64,000 nucleotides of DNA from Rhynochetos jubatus. Lineage: Eukaryota; Chordata; Aves; Eurypygiformes; Rhynochetidae. The notes beneath the pieces were generated by a model that was not told where the DNA came from, did no database searches, and saw only the letters and a list, made by a program, of their open reading frames with translations. A program made the position numbers and the translations under genes. Where the stretch lies: NCBI GenBank assembly GCA_027574665.1, contig CM050653.1, forward strand, positions 43,474,118-43,538,117, in the 5' to 3' direction. Below, piece by piece: positions 47,948 to 61,000 of this stretch (positions are counted from its first letter, which is position 1; every line of letters starts with the position of its first letter).

Positions 47948-50900
47948 CTGCGGAGTCAGGAAAAAAAGAAGAGGAACAGAGGTGCTGCATATCCATTTTC
48001 TCCCTTCCTCTCCACACAGGCATTGAGTGCAGGTTAGTTAGAGTGGAGGATACTCTCCCACAGTCAAAGTTGGCTGATGATACTTTTCAGGATTCTTAAA
48101 TTCATAATAATACTAGATTGAGGGCTAATCCCCGTAGCATATTACAGATCCTTCTCTTAAGCAAAACCAAAGGAGTAAACAAATTCAACTATGCTAGAAG
48201 AAGCCATTGTGGAGATCTCATGGATCGATAGAAACACTGGGGAAAGTTTCAAAAAATGGATGACAAGTTAGTGTACAAAATTCCACGAGCTAAATCCTCA
48301 TCTGGTTAATATAACTTTTTTTTTTTTTTTCTATGAAACTGAAACCTCTATATTCATTAACACCAGATGAAGATCTGGTCCTTGTCTGAATTTTTCCAGG
48401 CAGGCAGCTATTACTTTTGCCCTCAAATACTAGCCTTATTCCTTCAGTAAAACAAGGCAGCCAAAAATTCAGAGCAAAGGGAGAGAGATATGGGAGAAAT
48501 TTCAAATTCAAGCCAATAGTGAACAGTTACTTTAATCTAATCTGGAGGAATAATTAGTGCTTCTCCATAATGGTCAGATTAAGATGGTAAATGAATTATA
48601 AGTGCAACTGATGGCAATTGATAAGATAGACTGTTGTCAATGCATAGGTTTTGTTCAATGTCTCATGTTTTCATGAGAATAGAAAGTCTTTGCTGTTAGA
48701 AATATACAGAGTAGTTGATATTATTATGAAAATAAAATTCATTGGTTGCCCCTTGTCTGCAAGCAACAGAAAAATCCTGCTGGTTTTCCAAAAATAATTC
48801 CACTGAATTTTGAGAAATCTGGCTAGGGTCTGAAAAGTCTCTTTTTCACGAAAAAAAACCTAACATGGGGGAAAAGTCAATTTTATTTTTTCCCTGGTGA
48901 TACTCTGCTGAGAGGCTCTGAGCAAAACTCAGAAGTTACTGTGGTAACTGTACAAGCTGCAAGATGCTGTTTCTCAGAAAAAGACCTCCCTAGCGTTCAA
49001 GGGATATTTCCAATGCCTATATGCCATATCTTGCTTTTTGTAATGCATACCTTGTAGCTTTCAAAGTGGATCCTTTGTGAATGTTCTTAATGCAGATCTA
49101 TACCCACTTATTTCCTCTAGTTCATATAAGCCAGACAAAGTTACACAGACTCTTTCCTCTGTCTGGTGGTCTGTGTGAGAAATACTGTCCATACTGCATC
49201 TTATCATAAGTGACACCCACTGCACTTCCTGTGTTATGTCCTGACACTTATTCACCAGTCTGTACATTTGGTTAGATTAATATGCACATTTATTACTGGA
49301 TAACAAACATCGCTAAAATAACTGGTTCCTTCAGAAACTCCCAGTACTCTTAGGGATCTGGACTGAATAGGCAAAACCCAATAACTCAGAATGGGAATAG
49401 AACCTTTGAGCCCTGGATCATCCAAATGCACAGAAATAAGTGAGAAATGCTAAACATCGCGAGGAACTTTGTTGTAACAAGAAGAGCCAAGTAAGGTCAG
49501 TGGATGTTTTTCCCTTGACTTCAGTGATACAGAGTAAAAGAGATGACAGACAGAAAGGCATCTGTGTGTTTTATAGCTGTGGAATTACCCAAGGAATTCA
49601 TTTCTCAGTAATATTTAACTGTTGAACATCATCAGACACATTGAGTAGCGTTTTCATTTCAAGCCCACGTTACATCCAACTTTGTCAGATACTGGATTTT
49701 CATAATTATTTTTCAACAATTAAATGAAAGGACTTTGTCTGGGATTTTATGTCTGGTAGCAGAAGGCCTCAGAACACAACAGCTGCTTGGAGGGGTTTCC
49801 TGAAAGGCTTTGTTCAAAGTGAATCACAGCCAAACAAAACATTGCTAAGACGGAATTAGTATTAGCTACAGAATAGGATGTTTAAGAAACCGCACATACA
49901 TATCAGGCACTTAAGAGCTGATCACGGACAAGATAAAAGATATGCAAAAGCAGCCAACTTGTGTGAAATACTCCTACTCTTCCTGCCTGCCTGCTTTCCC
50001 AGGCTAACATCACACAGCCTGCCCGCATCGCAGAGCAATCTGCGTCGCAGTGATTAGCAACGGCAACCCTTCCAGGTAGAACCGCTGTTTTGGTCACCTC
50101 TCATCCAAGCATCCATTTTCTACTTAAAGTATTAGCAGTAATGGAAGCTCTGGATGGCTTCACGGACTTTATTTCTTCTTCTTTCTTTGGTGTGTATGGA
50201 AAAGAATTAAACTTCTATGAGAGTTATTTTATTTCTGCATTTGGGTTTATTTCTTTTTTCTGATCTGATTTCTGTGCCAAAAAGCCTTTCTGAGGAGGGT
50301 TTCATTGTTCTCCTCCTGAAATAAGTGCAGTTCTTAGAGCAATAGAGAGTAAATTTTACCTGACAACCCAACCTATTTATTTCTCCATCAGAAAAATCAA
50401 TGCAAGATCAGTCCTTATTCAAATAAAACCCCAATACATTGTAGTGAGGCTGCATAAAGAATTTCAAGATTATTTCCCAACTAGTAAGATCAAAAAGCCT
50501 TTTAAAAATGTTTACTTGGTAATTTATTGCTAATAAAAGGTAAGATGTCAATAGCTCTGCAAGGCCAACTTGAGCCAGACTGCTGCCTGACAAAGTCAGA
50601 TATCTAAGCATGAAAGATAGGGGCCCTCCATAGCCTTAAAGTATTAACAGCTCAGGGGGAGAGGGGAGAAATGAAGACCTGGGTCTTCAAATTTAAAAGA
50701 TTTGTTGAAGTATTGTGAGCTTCTGCAAGTCAACTATGACATTGCTTTTGTTTTCTGCTGCTATAGTTGCTGTTATCACTGTGCTCAAGAAAGACATCTT
50801 TCCTAAGAACCAGCCCTATTTCTAAACCAGTAAATACCAATTAAGGTACCTTGATAGAAGAGTGACAAATGGGATATGTAGCCTTTCCCAAACAGACAGT

Positions 50901-51538
50901 TTGTTTGGCTTTGTTTCATGCAGTGAACTCTTGTTGGCAGGAAGTTTTCCATTAAGATGGAGGCTAAAAGTAAAAGTACATGTCAAGTCCTTTTGGAGGG
51001 TTACATATATAGTTGGAATTTCTAACAGGTTCCTTACACATAATATCTGCATATTGATACAGTTCTCCACTGTTGTCACAGTCTCTCTACAACTCATGCA
51101 AAAATGCCTTTGGCTGAGGTACGTAATTAATGGCACCATAACATTTTTTTCTGTAATATCAGAAAATCATTTATTACAGCAGATATATGCATTCATCCAG
51201 AAAACAATAAATTCTTGTATTAGAGGCAAACTGTGTTAGATTAAGTAATGTGGTAAAAATTATCCTTGATACTCTTCGAGTGTTTATCTGAGATCTTTAA
51301 TGAAAGTTAAACGAAGTCACCTTTCAGTGCAGTTGCTTTTTATGTATTCATCTGGTTACACTAAATACAAAGAAAAGAAAATCAGGATGAAACTATTCAA
51401 ACTTCTTGTCCATTTAGGGAAAGCCAGCTTTAGTCTTTAAAAGACACGCATTGATAATCAAATACATAGGCCAGTTACATTTCTGATTTCGTCATTATGG
51501 AAAAATACTGTAATATGCCCATTATATTCTCTGTTTGG

Positions 51539-51556
51539 TTTTTTTTTTTTTTTTTT
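51539..51556. repeat. 18-bp poly(T) tract
   Basis: Eighteen uninterrupted T, followed by four C. It could be the reversed tail of a very old retrocopy on the minus strand, but the sequence on its downstream side shows no recognisable gene or SINE. It is most simply a slippage-prone homopolymer. Confidence 0.9.
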
Positions 51557-52977
51557 CCCCAAAATACTTAGTATTTAATCATTACCAACAGTTTCCATGT
51601 GGAAACAGATGTATTTGTCCAGGACACTATGGTATATTTCAATCCCTATGAAGGAAAATCACTACCATAAGATAAGCAGTTCTATGCAGCAGTTCTACAA
51701 AGCAACAAAAACTCCGTTTATTTGCCTTTTTTAATCCAAAGTATCTGAAAAAAAATCTTGGTTTCTAGTCTATCTCAGGCATAGTTTCCTCCCAAGAATA
51801 TCATGTGCACTAACCTGTGCCCGAGTTTAAAATAGTTCGGACGCAGTTACAAAAACGTCATGTATTTATTGTCCAAAAACATGATGTAGCAGCCTACTAC
51901 TTTCTGTGATATTGCCTTTTCCAAAATTTGCTGAAGTAAGTGGAAATGTTTCCACTGATTACACAAGTTTTGGAACAGATTGTGTATGTCTTCAAGCCGG
52001 TTAAGGTTATGCCTAAGGAAAGATTACAAGAATATGATTCTATTTTGAGAAATTAAGAAAAGGCTTATTTTAAGAATATTTCCATTTAACTTTTTTTCCT
52101 GGACAACCAAGTACTTAAATGAGACCAAAAAAAAAAAAGCTGAGAGAAAGAAAAAGTCGTCTGCTATCCAGATTGCATATTTTTCTCCTGTATCTTCTTA
52201 TTTTGTTCCCCTAAATGAATTTTTTTTTTTTTTTGCAAATATTTAACCTCTAAAATATTCAAATGTCAAGGAAGAAAATTGAGGGAATTATTTGGCTAAT
52301 ATGTCAATATTACTAATATTTTGCAAATAATTTAATTAAAATTATTCTGTAAGTCTTAATTAAGTATAAGTAAATTCAGACATTTGCATTGCAAGATTTA
52401 ATTGACTTCTTCAACTTACTAATAAATACATCCCTTTTCTCACATACAGTAGATCAGAAAACTGCTGGAGGTAAATTTCTGAAATATAGAGAGCTGTCTG
52501 AGCTTCATGACAACAATTATAGGCTAATTATTCTGGCCTGTTTATATTCTGTTGGTTCCAACCAGTATTGTAAAGTCCGTGTTTTCCAATTATGTCAATA
52601 AATCTATTAATGCTAAAGCAACAATACATTAAATTTATGGCCGGTCATTCCTACTGAAATAGATATAAATTAAATAACCTTTTCCACGCTTTCGTAATTA
52701 ATAAGTTATTATTTTAAAATTAAACTTGTCATTTGAAAATGATACATTTTTCATGTGTCATGTAAATAGCACGATTACTGTACAGAAATTCCACATATGG
52801 AGAGCAATCTGTCATGATGATCTTTTTCACTAATGAGTACATATGGTTTTTCCTCATGTTTTCTCTGAACACTTGTACCTAACCCACAGCATTCCAGAAC
52901 AATCAGATATTGTGGCAACAAGCCCGCACACAAAAAAGTAGAACTTTGCTTACGCAAGGAAATCAGAACTTTCCTAT

Positions 52978-53007
52978 CACATATACATATATATATATAC
53001 ATATGTG
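52978..53007. repeat. 30-bp alternating purine-pyrimidine (CA/TA) tract
   Basis: Every step from 52978 to 53007 alternates pyrimidine and purine, mostly TA with CA/TG near the ends (cacatatac ... atatgtg). The tract is nearly self-complementary and so can form a cruciform or left-handed helix. It will vary in length as a microsatellite. Confidence 0.9.
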
Positions 53008-53059
53008 AAGCTTTTTTCCTAGGAGGTGGGAGAGCAAAAACTTCAAGCTAGTTTGAAGA

Positions 53060-53160
53060 ATGAAGATTGATTGTCCGTAAGAGGGACTGCAGAATGTAGT
53101 TGCCTGTGAAAACAGAGAACTTGACTAGATGACTCAGTCCTGTATTCCTGTTTAGGACAA
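53060..53160 (+). repeat. possible old CR1 tail
   Basis: The phrases gagaacttgactagatgac and cagtcctgtattcctgtt resemble the 'ggacttgactagatgacctc ... ccaacctgtatttcta' end of older CR1 families. Upstream bases fit loosely (gagggactgcagaa). The characteristic terminal octamer is not intact. Confidence 0.35.
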
Positions 53161-56100
53161 GTCTGGTTTAGCATCTAGAAAATAGCTCAGGGACCCTCTA
53201 AGAGTCAGCAGAAAAGGAATTTAATAAAGCTAACTACAGTTTTATTCATTATCTATATGTAGGCAAGAACTAGTATGTTTGGCGTATGTTAAGACTTGTG
53301 TTTCATTTCTTCTCATGAATCGCAATGAAGTTTGGCTTTGTAATTACTTAGGCATGAGTTAGCAAGCCATGAACCTCCTGAAAGGGAAATTTCTTTCTTC
53401 TCTTTTACTTGGTTGGTAATGAGGGCTGTTTGGTGTGACTGGAGCCCAAGTTTTGGCGTTACTGCATCGGCTGCTGCTGCAGCTGTGGCACTGACACCTG
53501 GTGATGCCACAAACCTGTAGGGTACCAGGCTCTGCCCCTGAAGATCTGCTCAGTCTATGCGTGCAGGTCTCTATAGGAACCTCAAGAAAAAGAAGACGCT
53601 TTAAAAAATCTAACGTGCCACTGTAGAGAGCAGTTCTGTGATACACAGACTATGTCCCAGTGAGGCTGGGTTGGCAAGAAGATAATCCCTGTGGGTTTAC
53701 CTGCACCTAGCGGTCCAACCTGAGAGACTTTTCTACTCTTCCTCAAGCCTAAGTCACACAGGGGCGTTCGCGGAGTTCTGCTGCATTTCAGCCCTGTTCT
53801 TCAGGGTTACCAAGGAACCCGCAGTCAAGTGAAACCCAGAAAGGCTGCTGCTGCCAGGGCATGGTGAGAACTGGCTGTGCTGAGGAGCCAGTGACAAGGG
53901 AGGCAGGGCAGGGACCTCACTGACAGAGGTCCAGTCCCACAGCAAGAACCCCTGCCACATGAAATTAGCCTCTGGTGAGTAGCTCTGCATTACCCCAGAC
54001 TACATCTGATGTCTGATCTAGCCTGTGTACAGCTACCTTGAAAATCTGCAATGAACTCTTCACTCTGCAGGATAGATGTTCACCAAATCACAGCGTTCAG
54101 CAGAGCTGGGCTTGGACCAGGGCTGGAAGTGGCTGTGTCCAAGGTTACTGCAGGGAGTGCTGCTTACAAAATTAGTTCTTTCCAAGTATTTTTTATCCGA
54201 ACAAAAAAAATGAATCTTTTTTCCCTGTATTGATGGACTTTGGGGGATAAAAGATAGACTTTGCCTTGTTCCCGTTTTCTTTTGTAGGTGATAGTATACA
54301 TAACAGACCAAGGCGTCCTTTCTCAAAAATCCCAGTTCTTCTTTAGTATTGCAACACCGCTAGTGTGGAGAAGGAGTCCAGATTCCCTATCCAGGTCACA
54401 AATGCATGGACTGGAGTTAAACTGCAAGAAAGTGGGCTGTTTTTCAAGGATCATTATAGTAAATCTTTCTAAGCTGTGCCAGCACTGTTCTGAAACTACA
54501 GCAGAACTTCATAATGAAGAACTTCACTACTAACTTGAGCAAACTTGACTGTAATAACAGCCCATACATTTTCATGGAATAAACAAATGCTGTGAATATT
54601 AGATTCAGTTGTTATGTCTAATTTGAAGGCATAGCTAGAAAATAAATGGAATATGTCACTAGGTCAAGAAAGCATCAGACTATCAAAGTGGTATTTCCTC
54701 CCCAAATTGTGTCTGAAAATTAGTTACCAGCGATCCAGACTTTAGTTCTTGTCTGACAGATGTTTACATCAGCACCGGGGGAAAAGTCAAAGTGGAAAAA
54801 ATTATTAGTCTTGTGTCTGTAGCATTTTATGGATTGACACAATTTTTATTATTGTTTAGTGATATTAATGGGTTGACATCGAGGGGGGAGATTTATTGGA
54901 ACCATTCCAATATCAAGATGCTTCTGCAAACACAAAAATAGATTTAAGACCTGAAGTGTATCCAGGATCATTTCAAAGTCACGTACGAGTTTGGCAGTCT
55001 TCTTTACTTTGATTTATCTGCCCTCTTGCTGAGTCCATAGTCTCCAAGCCTGGCTTCTTGATGACTGTCATACGCATGATTGCTTGCTGCAAATGGGAGA
55101 ACTATTTATATAATATTTTCTTAAAACATGATTTTATTATTAAATCACTGTTCATATAATATAAATTATAACAATGGCTATGAATTAATATCTTTTAAAC
55201 TACACAAAATCTTTAATTTTTATTTTAATTTAAATTTTGTGATTTCACCAAGAAAACTGCAAAAATACCAAACAAAGTAATGGAAATACAAATAAATCTC
55301 TGCTGACAAAACAACATATAACTTAGGCTATTATTTTCTCTTCCTCTAAATATAATACAGATTTCACATACCTTTCCTGTGTTTATCTAGACTTTTCTGC
55401 CATAAAACTTATGACTACAAGGACTCAAAGACCTCACGCAAGAATTATTTTTGATCAAAAAATTCACAAACATCCAGTGATTATTTTGTTAGCTGTGTGG
55501 AGACCTGTGAAATGAATGGACATGTCTGAAAATTGTTGCCTGTCAGACATAATGTTTATCTAGCATAGTTCTGGTATTTTCTATCTTTCACCATTTTCCC
55601 ACTACCTGATTTTCACTTCAACTTGAAATATTTTTGAAAGTTATTCTCCTACTGCTGCTGTGCATTGCCTTCTATAATACTGTGCCTAAAAATAAAATGA
55701 GTGTTTTTCAGCTTTCTGCTCTGAGCATTCAGCAGCACCTTCACACCAGTTTCACTCCTTCATTGTACAGCCCAGTTTCTCTTCCCTTGTACACGGCAAC
55801 AAGAGGAAGTAAAACAGTTTAAAATGCCAAAATATATGTTTGAAACAGCAAGAATGGATGGGGAAGCAGATAGTGTGTGAAAATATGCTTGATATATTTA
55901 ATCTCTGATATATTGACCCAAGGTACAACATTCACAAACACATTTAATGACGTTTTTTCTGCTGATGATCTAACTTAATTTATCATCTGTAAGTCCTACG
56001 TTAAAACTCACCTCCACCCTTAAGTATAGCCTGACCTTTGCAAGGCAGCTGGCTTGGGTTCTCTTACCTAATTTAGTCATCTGAAAGGCATTTAAGCAGT

Positions 56101-58024
56101 AAATGTAGACTAGTTACCTGGGTGCATTCTGCAGTCAATGGACACAACCCCATACAGAAAGTGATTCAACATGTCCCAAAATATGTTGGATGAATGGCCC
56201 GTTTCAGTTATCTGTCTGTCTCCATGGACTATGGCAACAGTCGAGGTGTCTGAGTCCAAATGCCTCGCTTTTATACAGCTAAAGTTAGGTGAAATAAATC
56301 CCACTGCTGGCGTTTGCATTGGATTTACTGTCTTGATTGAGACAGTCTTATTGTTTCTTTATCTAGTCTATCTTGTCTGTGGTTAAATACATTTAATCTT
56401 GTTTATTCTAGACGTGTTCTGATTTTTTACTCCTACACATAAATTTTAAGCTCTTCAGAGTAGGAACACGGAGTAGCCCATAGGCTTTACCACCAAAAAA
56501 AAAAAAAAAAAAAAGAAATGAAAGGAAAGAAAAATTAAGAAGAACAATAAGGAATAATTCTGGTGCCAACAAACAATCATTTAGTACATATCGTTTAAGC
56601 AATCTGTAACTGCTAATTTACTGAGTAGAATTTATGACATCTGTTCATGAAAAAACCCACAAATAATGTAAAGACTGATGCTGGAAACTTACTCTCACAG
56701 CTAGTGCTACCGAGGGCAATGGAAAGATTTATATAACTAAGGGTTTGAAATCAGTGAGAAGACATGCAAAAATAAGAATTACTTGCATCAGTAAGATTTG
56801 CTGAATTGAGCCTTTAATTTACCATCTGCAAATGTGGCCCAATAAAGATGTATTAAGATTTGCCACCCAGTAGTTACAATTCCAGATTGTGTTATGTGAT
56901 AGCCCATAATTGAATAAATGCATGGTATTTCTGAAGGATCGTAAAGGGGTATAGAAAGATTGCTTGCTTTACTGCTCTTCCAGGGAAATTTCGTATATTT
57001 GAACAGTGTATAACTGCAAGCCACGTTTATCCCTTTTCCCATTTTTTAATTAAAATTTATGAAGGTGGGAGCCAGAAACAATATCTCCGGGGACATTAAA
57101 TAGGAAATTCTTGGCACCTGACAAGATTAAACCTTCAACAGTGAAAAATAACTGTCCTTTTCAGAATGACTAGAGCTACAACAGCTTCTGAAGTTGTGGA
57201 TTTAATCAATCCATAATGACACTCTCCTCCTACACTAAACCTACTGGATTCCAACAGTCCCCATTCCAGCCTGCAAAATATACCCACTTTGGGCCAATTC
57301 CTCAGAAGATCCTTCTAATACCATTATACCTAGCTGAGTCTTTTCTCAAGTTTTCTCATTATAGTTCAGAATTTCATCATTTTAGTTGTTTGCGATGAAT
57401 ACTTTGGCCGGTTGGAATAGAAAGAGGCTTTGTTTCATATGCTTGAAAAAGAGTTATGCTGGAAGGAGGTTGAAGCAGACTCAGAAAGGGCAGTTCCTTC
57501 CACCACGGGGAAATAACCCAGAGAGAACTCTGTGCCTTGCTGAGCACGAGAGGCCAGACTTTGTGGAGCATTGAAACGCTGCCAGCTCTCAAAATACTTC
57601 AGGAGCTACAGTTCATCCTCAGCATTAAACTTGTAGTTGTACATGCTGTTGAACACATCCTTTAAGAGAGTTCCATGGAGTAACTTTTAACAATGGGAAC
57701 TAGATATCACCCATAATTAAATATAGTAAACCGCTTGACTACTAATGTAGTAAGTATTTTAAATATCATATTGTTCAGCTTTGCAAGAAGAGTCCATAAA
57801 TATTGGAATGATAGGCTACTATCTATGTGGTTGAAATGTCTACTAATAAATGTGCCTGTGTATTTAAAACCCCTGGACCAAACTGGTATTTTTCAAGAGC
57901 TCAGAATCCTTGTACTTACCTCCACAGGAACATTTAAAATCCAATATCTCTCAAACTTCATCCTGATGCTGTTTTTTTACAAAGCAATCTAAGACTATGT
58001 TATTGAGGAAATCACGTAGACTAG
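53161..58024. other. gene-free stretch
   Basis: No recognised gene or repeat family. Frames in the GC-richer part at 53350-54000 are short and unsupported. A 20-A run sits at 56495-56514, followed by a purine-rich gaaatgaaaggaaag stretch. The section 55080-55320 is extremely AT-rich. Confidence 0.5.
56495..56514. repeat. 20-bp poly(A) tract
   Basis: Twenty uninterrupted A followed by a G/A-rich stretch. It is a candidate retroposon tail on the plus strand, but the upstream 200 bp show no recognised SINE, LINE or gene copy. Confidence 0.9.
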
Positions 58025-58095
58025 AGTCATAGCATGATAGAATTATTTAGGCTGCAAATTACTCTAAAGATCGAGTCCAGCCAAATCCAAACTTG
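58025..58095 (-). mobile_element. CR1 3' end, degraded
   Basis: On the plus strand the order gagtcatagcatgatagaat, tatttaggctgcaaattact, ctaaagatcgagtccagcc follows the reversed CR1 terminus ('tcatagaatcatagaatgg ... ggaacctctaaagatcat ... agtccaacc'). It is more diverged than the copy at 46071-46207. Similarity may continue to about 58270 but becomes too weak to call. Confidence 0.65.
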
Positions 58096-61000
58096 GACAT
58101 TGGGTCTAAAGTTGTCTGGTTTTATTGTTGAGTGGCATTTTACTTTTTCCATTGTGTGGCTATCTGGATCAGTCATTGACATTCACAGAGGACTATTCAC
58201 AATGAAGTCAGTGCAGCCACTTTTAACCCAAAAAAGAATTTTAGGCTCTGTCCCTATTTGTCTATGTCCGTAGTGGTTGAAAGCTGTTGGTCTCCTGGGG
58301 CTGGGTATATGAACCTGTGACCAATTTTCAGAAAAAGTGTCAACGATGTGCAGCCACATGGTCCTTTGCCCCAGGGACCAGGTTTCCGTGGAAACAGAAT
58401 AGGACTGCTGTGCTCCTAGGTCCCACCTCTGATTTGGGTGACTGGAGTACCCAAATTCTGGGGTTTAAGCATGGTGCTGTGTAAGAAATGCATCTCTCTA
58501 CTTTCTTCAATTTCTTTAAATTCTCGTGCTGTTGCCAAGTCAAGTTGTTCGAAATATGTTCTTTGGTGCTCAAGTATTCCTTGCAGGATTTTCTTATGTA
58601 ATAATTCGATTGCCTTATATTTAATTTTGTGTTTATAAATGATCCATCTATTTTCCATTTACGCAATGCAGTTCCTTCCCCACTGAAACATCTCGCTGTA
58701 TGCATAGGTACATAGATCAGCACAGACCTTAAAATATTCATAAGATTCTCTAGTTATTTTTTCCTCGGCTGCAAATCAGTCCCTGATAAAAATGACCTGA
58801 TCCTGCATCTGTTTAAATTAACAGAATAACTTTTTAATTCCCCTCGGACAGAGATGAGCTCATAGTGACACTGAGAAAAGTTTGGTTTACTCTTTTTTCC
58901 CTAGCAAAGTATGTGTTTTGCTGTTGTTCTGTAAGACTGAAGTATTTGCCAATATTTATGCTTCGTTTAGGCGAAACCTCCATGATTAGGCATGTCAGTG
59001 TAGGACCTACTGGCTCTTCTTCATAAAGGAGGGAAAACCTCCCAGTTAAACCAAACCCTGACATATTTTGCTTTTCTACTAAAGAAAAGCAATAAGTGAT
59101 ATTCCTCAGCTCCTCGTGTGATACCTTAGTGCACATGGGGTGTCCCTTAGGGCATCAGGCTAGGTGCAAAGAGTCCCAAGCCACTGCCTGTGAGAGTTCA
59201 GTTAAGACTGACTGCAGTTCCGCAGATGGGAGGTTGTGAAGGCTGGTCCCTCTGTGAGCAATCCAAGATGGATTATTGCATGGGGCAGTATGAAGAAAGT
59301 TATAATCCCCTTGGTCTCTCTGACAAACCCAATATGGTCTTGCTTGGTCAATGCCTTGATTTGCACTTTTTCCTTGCAACTTTTTATTTCTCCTCTGTCA
59401 TATTAAGACTTCAGTATTAATGTGGAATAACTGATACGTTCCAAATTCAGTGCATGAAACTCCCCTGCCAAGTCTCACAAACAAAATTACAAGGTCTGGT
59501 GAAATCTTACACTTAGTAGTTATTAGATCTGTCAAATGAATCATGCTTCTGGGGAATCAGATGTTATTAGGATTTAAACATACATAGCTGTAAATGCAGA
59601 AAAATAATATATCAGAATAAAATTTGACTGTTTAATGAATTTGGGCACATGATTTCCTCAACCTATCCGGTACACAGAATGTAAGAATAACACAAATGTA
59701 GCATGGCAGACATCATAACTATCATAGCCCATGCTAAGCTGTTATATGACAATCGCAATTTATAATTAATATTGGCCCATCTCTTGTGGAAGGAGGTCGG
59801 TTTTTGGATGATTTTCAAGTCATTCTTTGTGTCCCTAGGCACAGACTCACTGAAGGCTGTCACAAAGATTTCTTGCTTCAGAAACAGGAAGGATAAAACA
59901 ATGTCAGAAAAGGATTTTAAAGCATTTGATACAGTGAAGCTTAGGACAGATTAATTTTGTAAAATTTACAAAGGGAAAAAGCATGTACTGAAATATTTTC
60001 CTGCAGTTCCTTTGATTGTTGAATTCATTCGCGGGTTTTCCTTTCATCTGCTCTGATGTGTAAAACATAAATAAATGTATTACTGAGCAAACATAAACAG
60101 TGTAACCAAATTTAAAAAAATTGTCAGTAATTACCATTGGATTTCTCTTCATTTGCAAATTCAGTACTAGCTCTGAAGAAGACAGTGACAAATCCTATTT
60201 GTACTATTTTGTAGGAGATAAAGCCCATTGCAAGAATCCCTTGTACAGCAAAGCTTCAGATGGAAACGAGGAACGTAGCTTAATTCTAATCCAATTTCGA
60301 GGCCTGCTCCTGCAAATAACTGGGGAGTACTGGAAGTGTTCAGGCCTTTGGTGGTATCTAGTGTCTAATTCAACCGCCGCATTGTAATTTAAGTGTGTGA
60401 GAGATCCCATTTCGGATGGTATATGCCAAATAGAATAGGCTGGCCAGACCTGCCCTGGATTATTGAGGGAAGCGGCAAAAGTCCATATTCTGATACTTTT
60501 CCCAAGTTTAAGTGGCACCTTATTTTAGAAATATCTCTCTGGAGCTGCTGAGGCTCTGACACATCTCTGCTGGAAGCTGTATGTCCATACGCCGCCTCTA
60601 TAGACTGGACAGCCCTGTTTTCCGAGGATCAGTATGTAACTACTCCCGGTCCTGATGCAATGGCACCATCAGGTAATCTGCTCGAGTGATGGCATCAAGC
60701 TACCAGGGAATCTTTCATCTCTTTCCTATGTTGTCTGCTACAAACAGGAAAAGGATTTAGTAGCCGTGGCTACCAGCATCCCACGGGTGGCAAGCTGCAC
60801 TGTGGAGCTGGGTTGGGAAGTGCACCCAGCTTTACCCACCTGCTGCAAAATCAGTGCAGGTATGGCCATCGTGTAAAGCCATCAGGCTGTTCCTGTAGGA
60901 AACATCCCAACCCGATCCCAAACTTTCCAAATCTTTTAAAGCAAAAGAAAGAAACCTCAGAACCCCCCACAAATGAAAAAGTAGAACAACAAAAAGCACT

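Larger units (their letters stand above)
47948..53059. other. gene-free, AT-rich stretch with long T and A runs
   Basis: No gene recognised. Long homopolymers occur at 48316-48330 (15 T), 51539-51556 (18 T), 52127-52138 (12 A) and 52220-52234 (15 T). The part 52240-52760 is very AT-rich with several TAATTA-type words. A 30-bp alternating purine-pyrimidine tract is at 52978-53007. A CpG-bearing phrase at 50020-50070 contains two RFX half-site-like words in direct order (agcaac, ggcaac), not as a palindrome. Confidence 0.5.

Noticed and set aside
56495-56514. Poly(A) tract as the tail of a processed pseudogene
   Set aside because: No coding or SINE similarity could be seen in the preceding few hundred bases and no target-site duplication is apparent.
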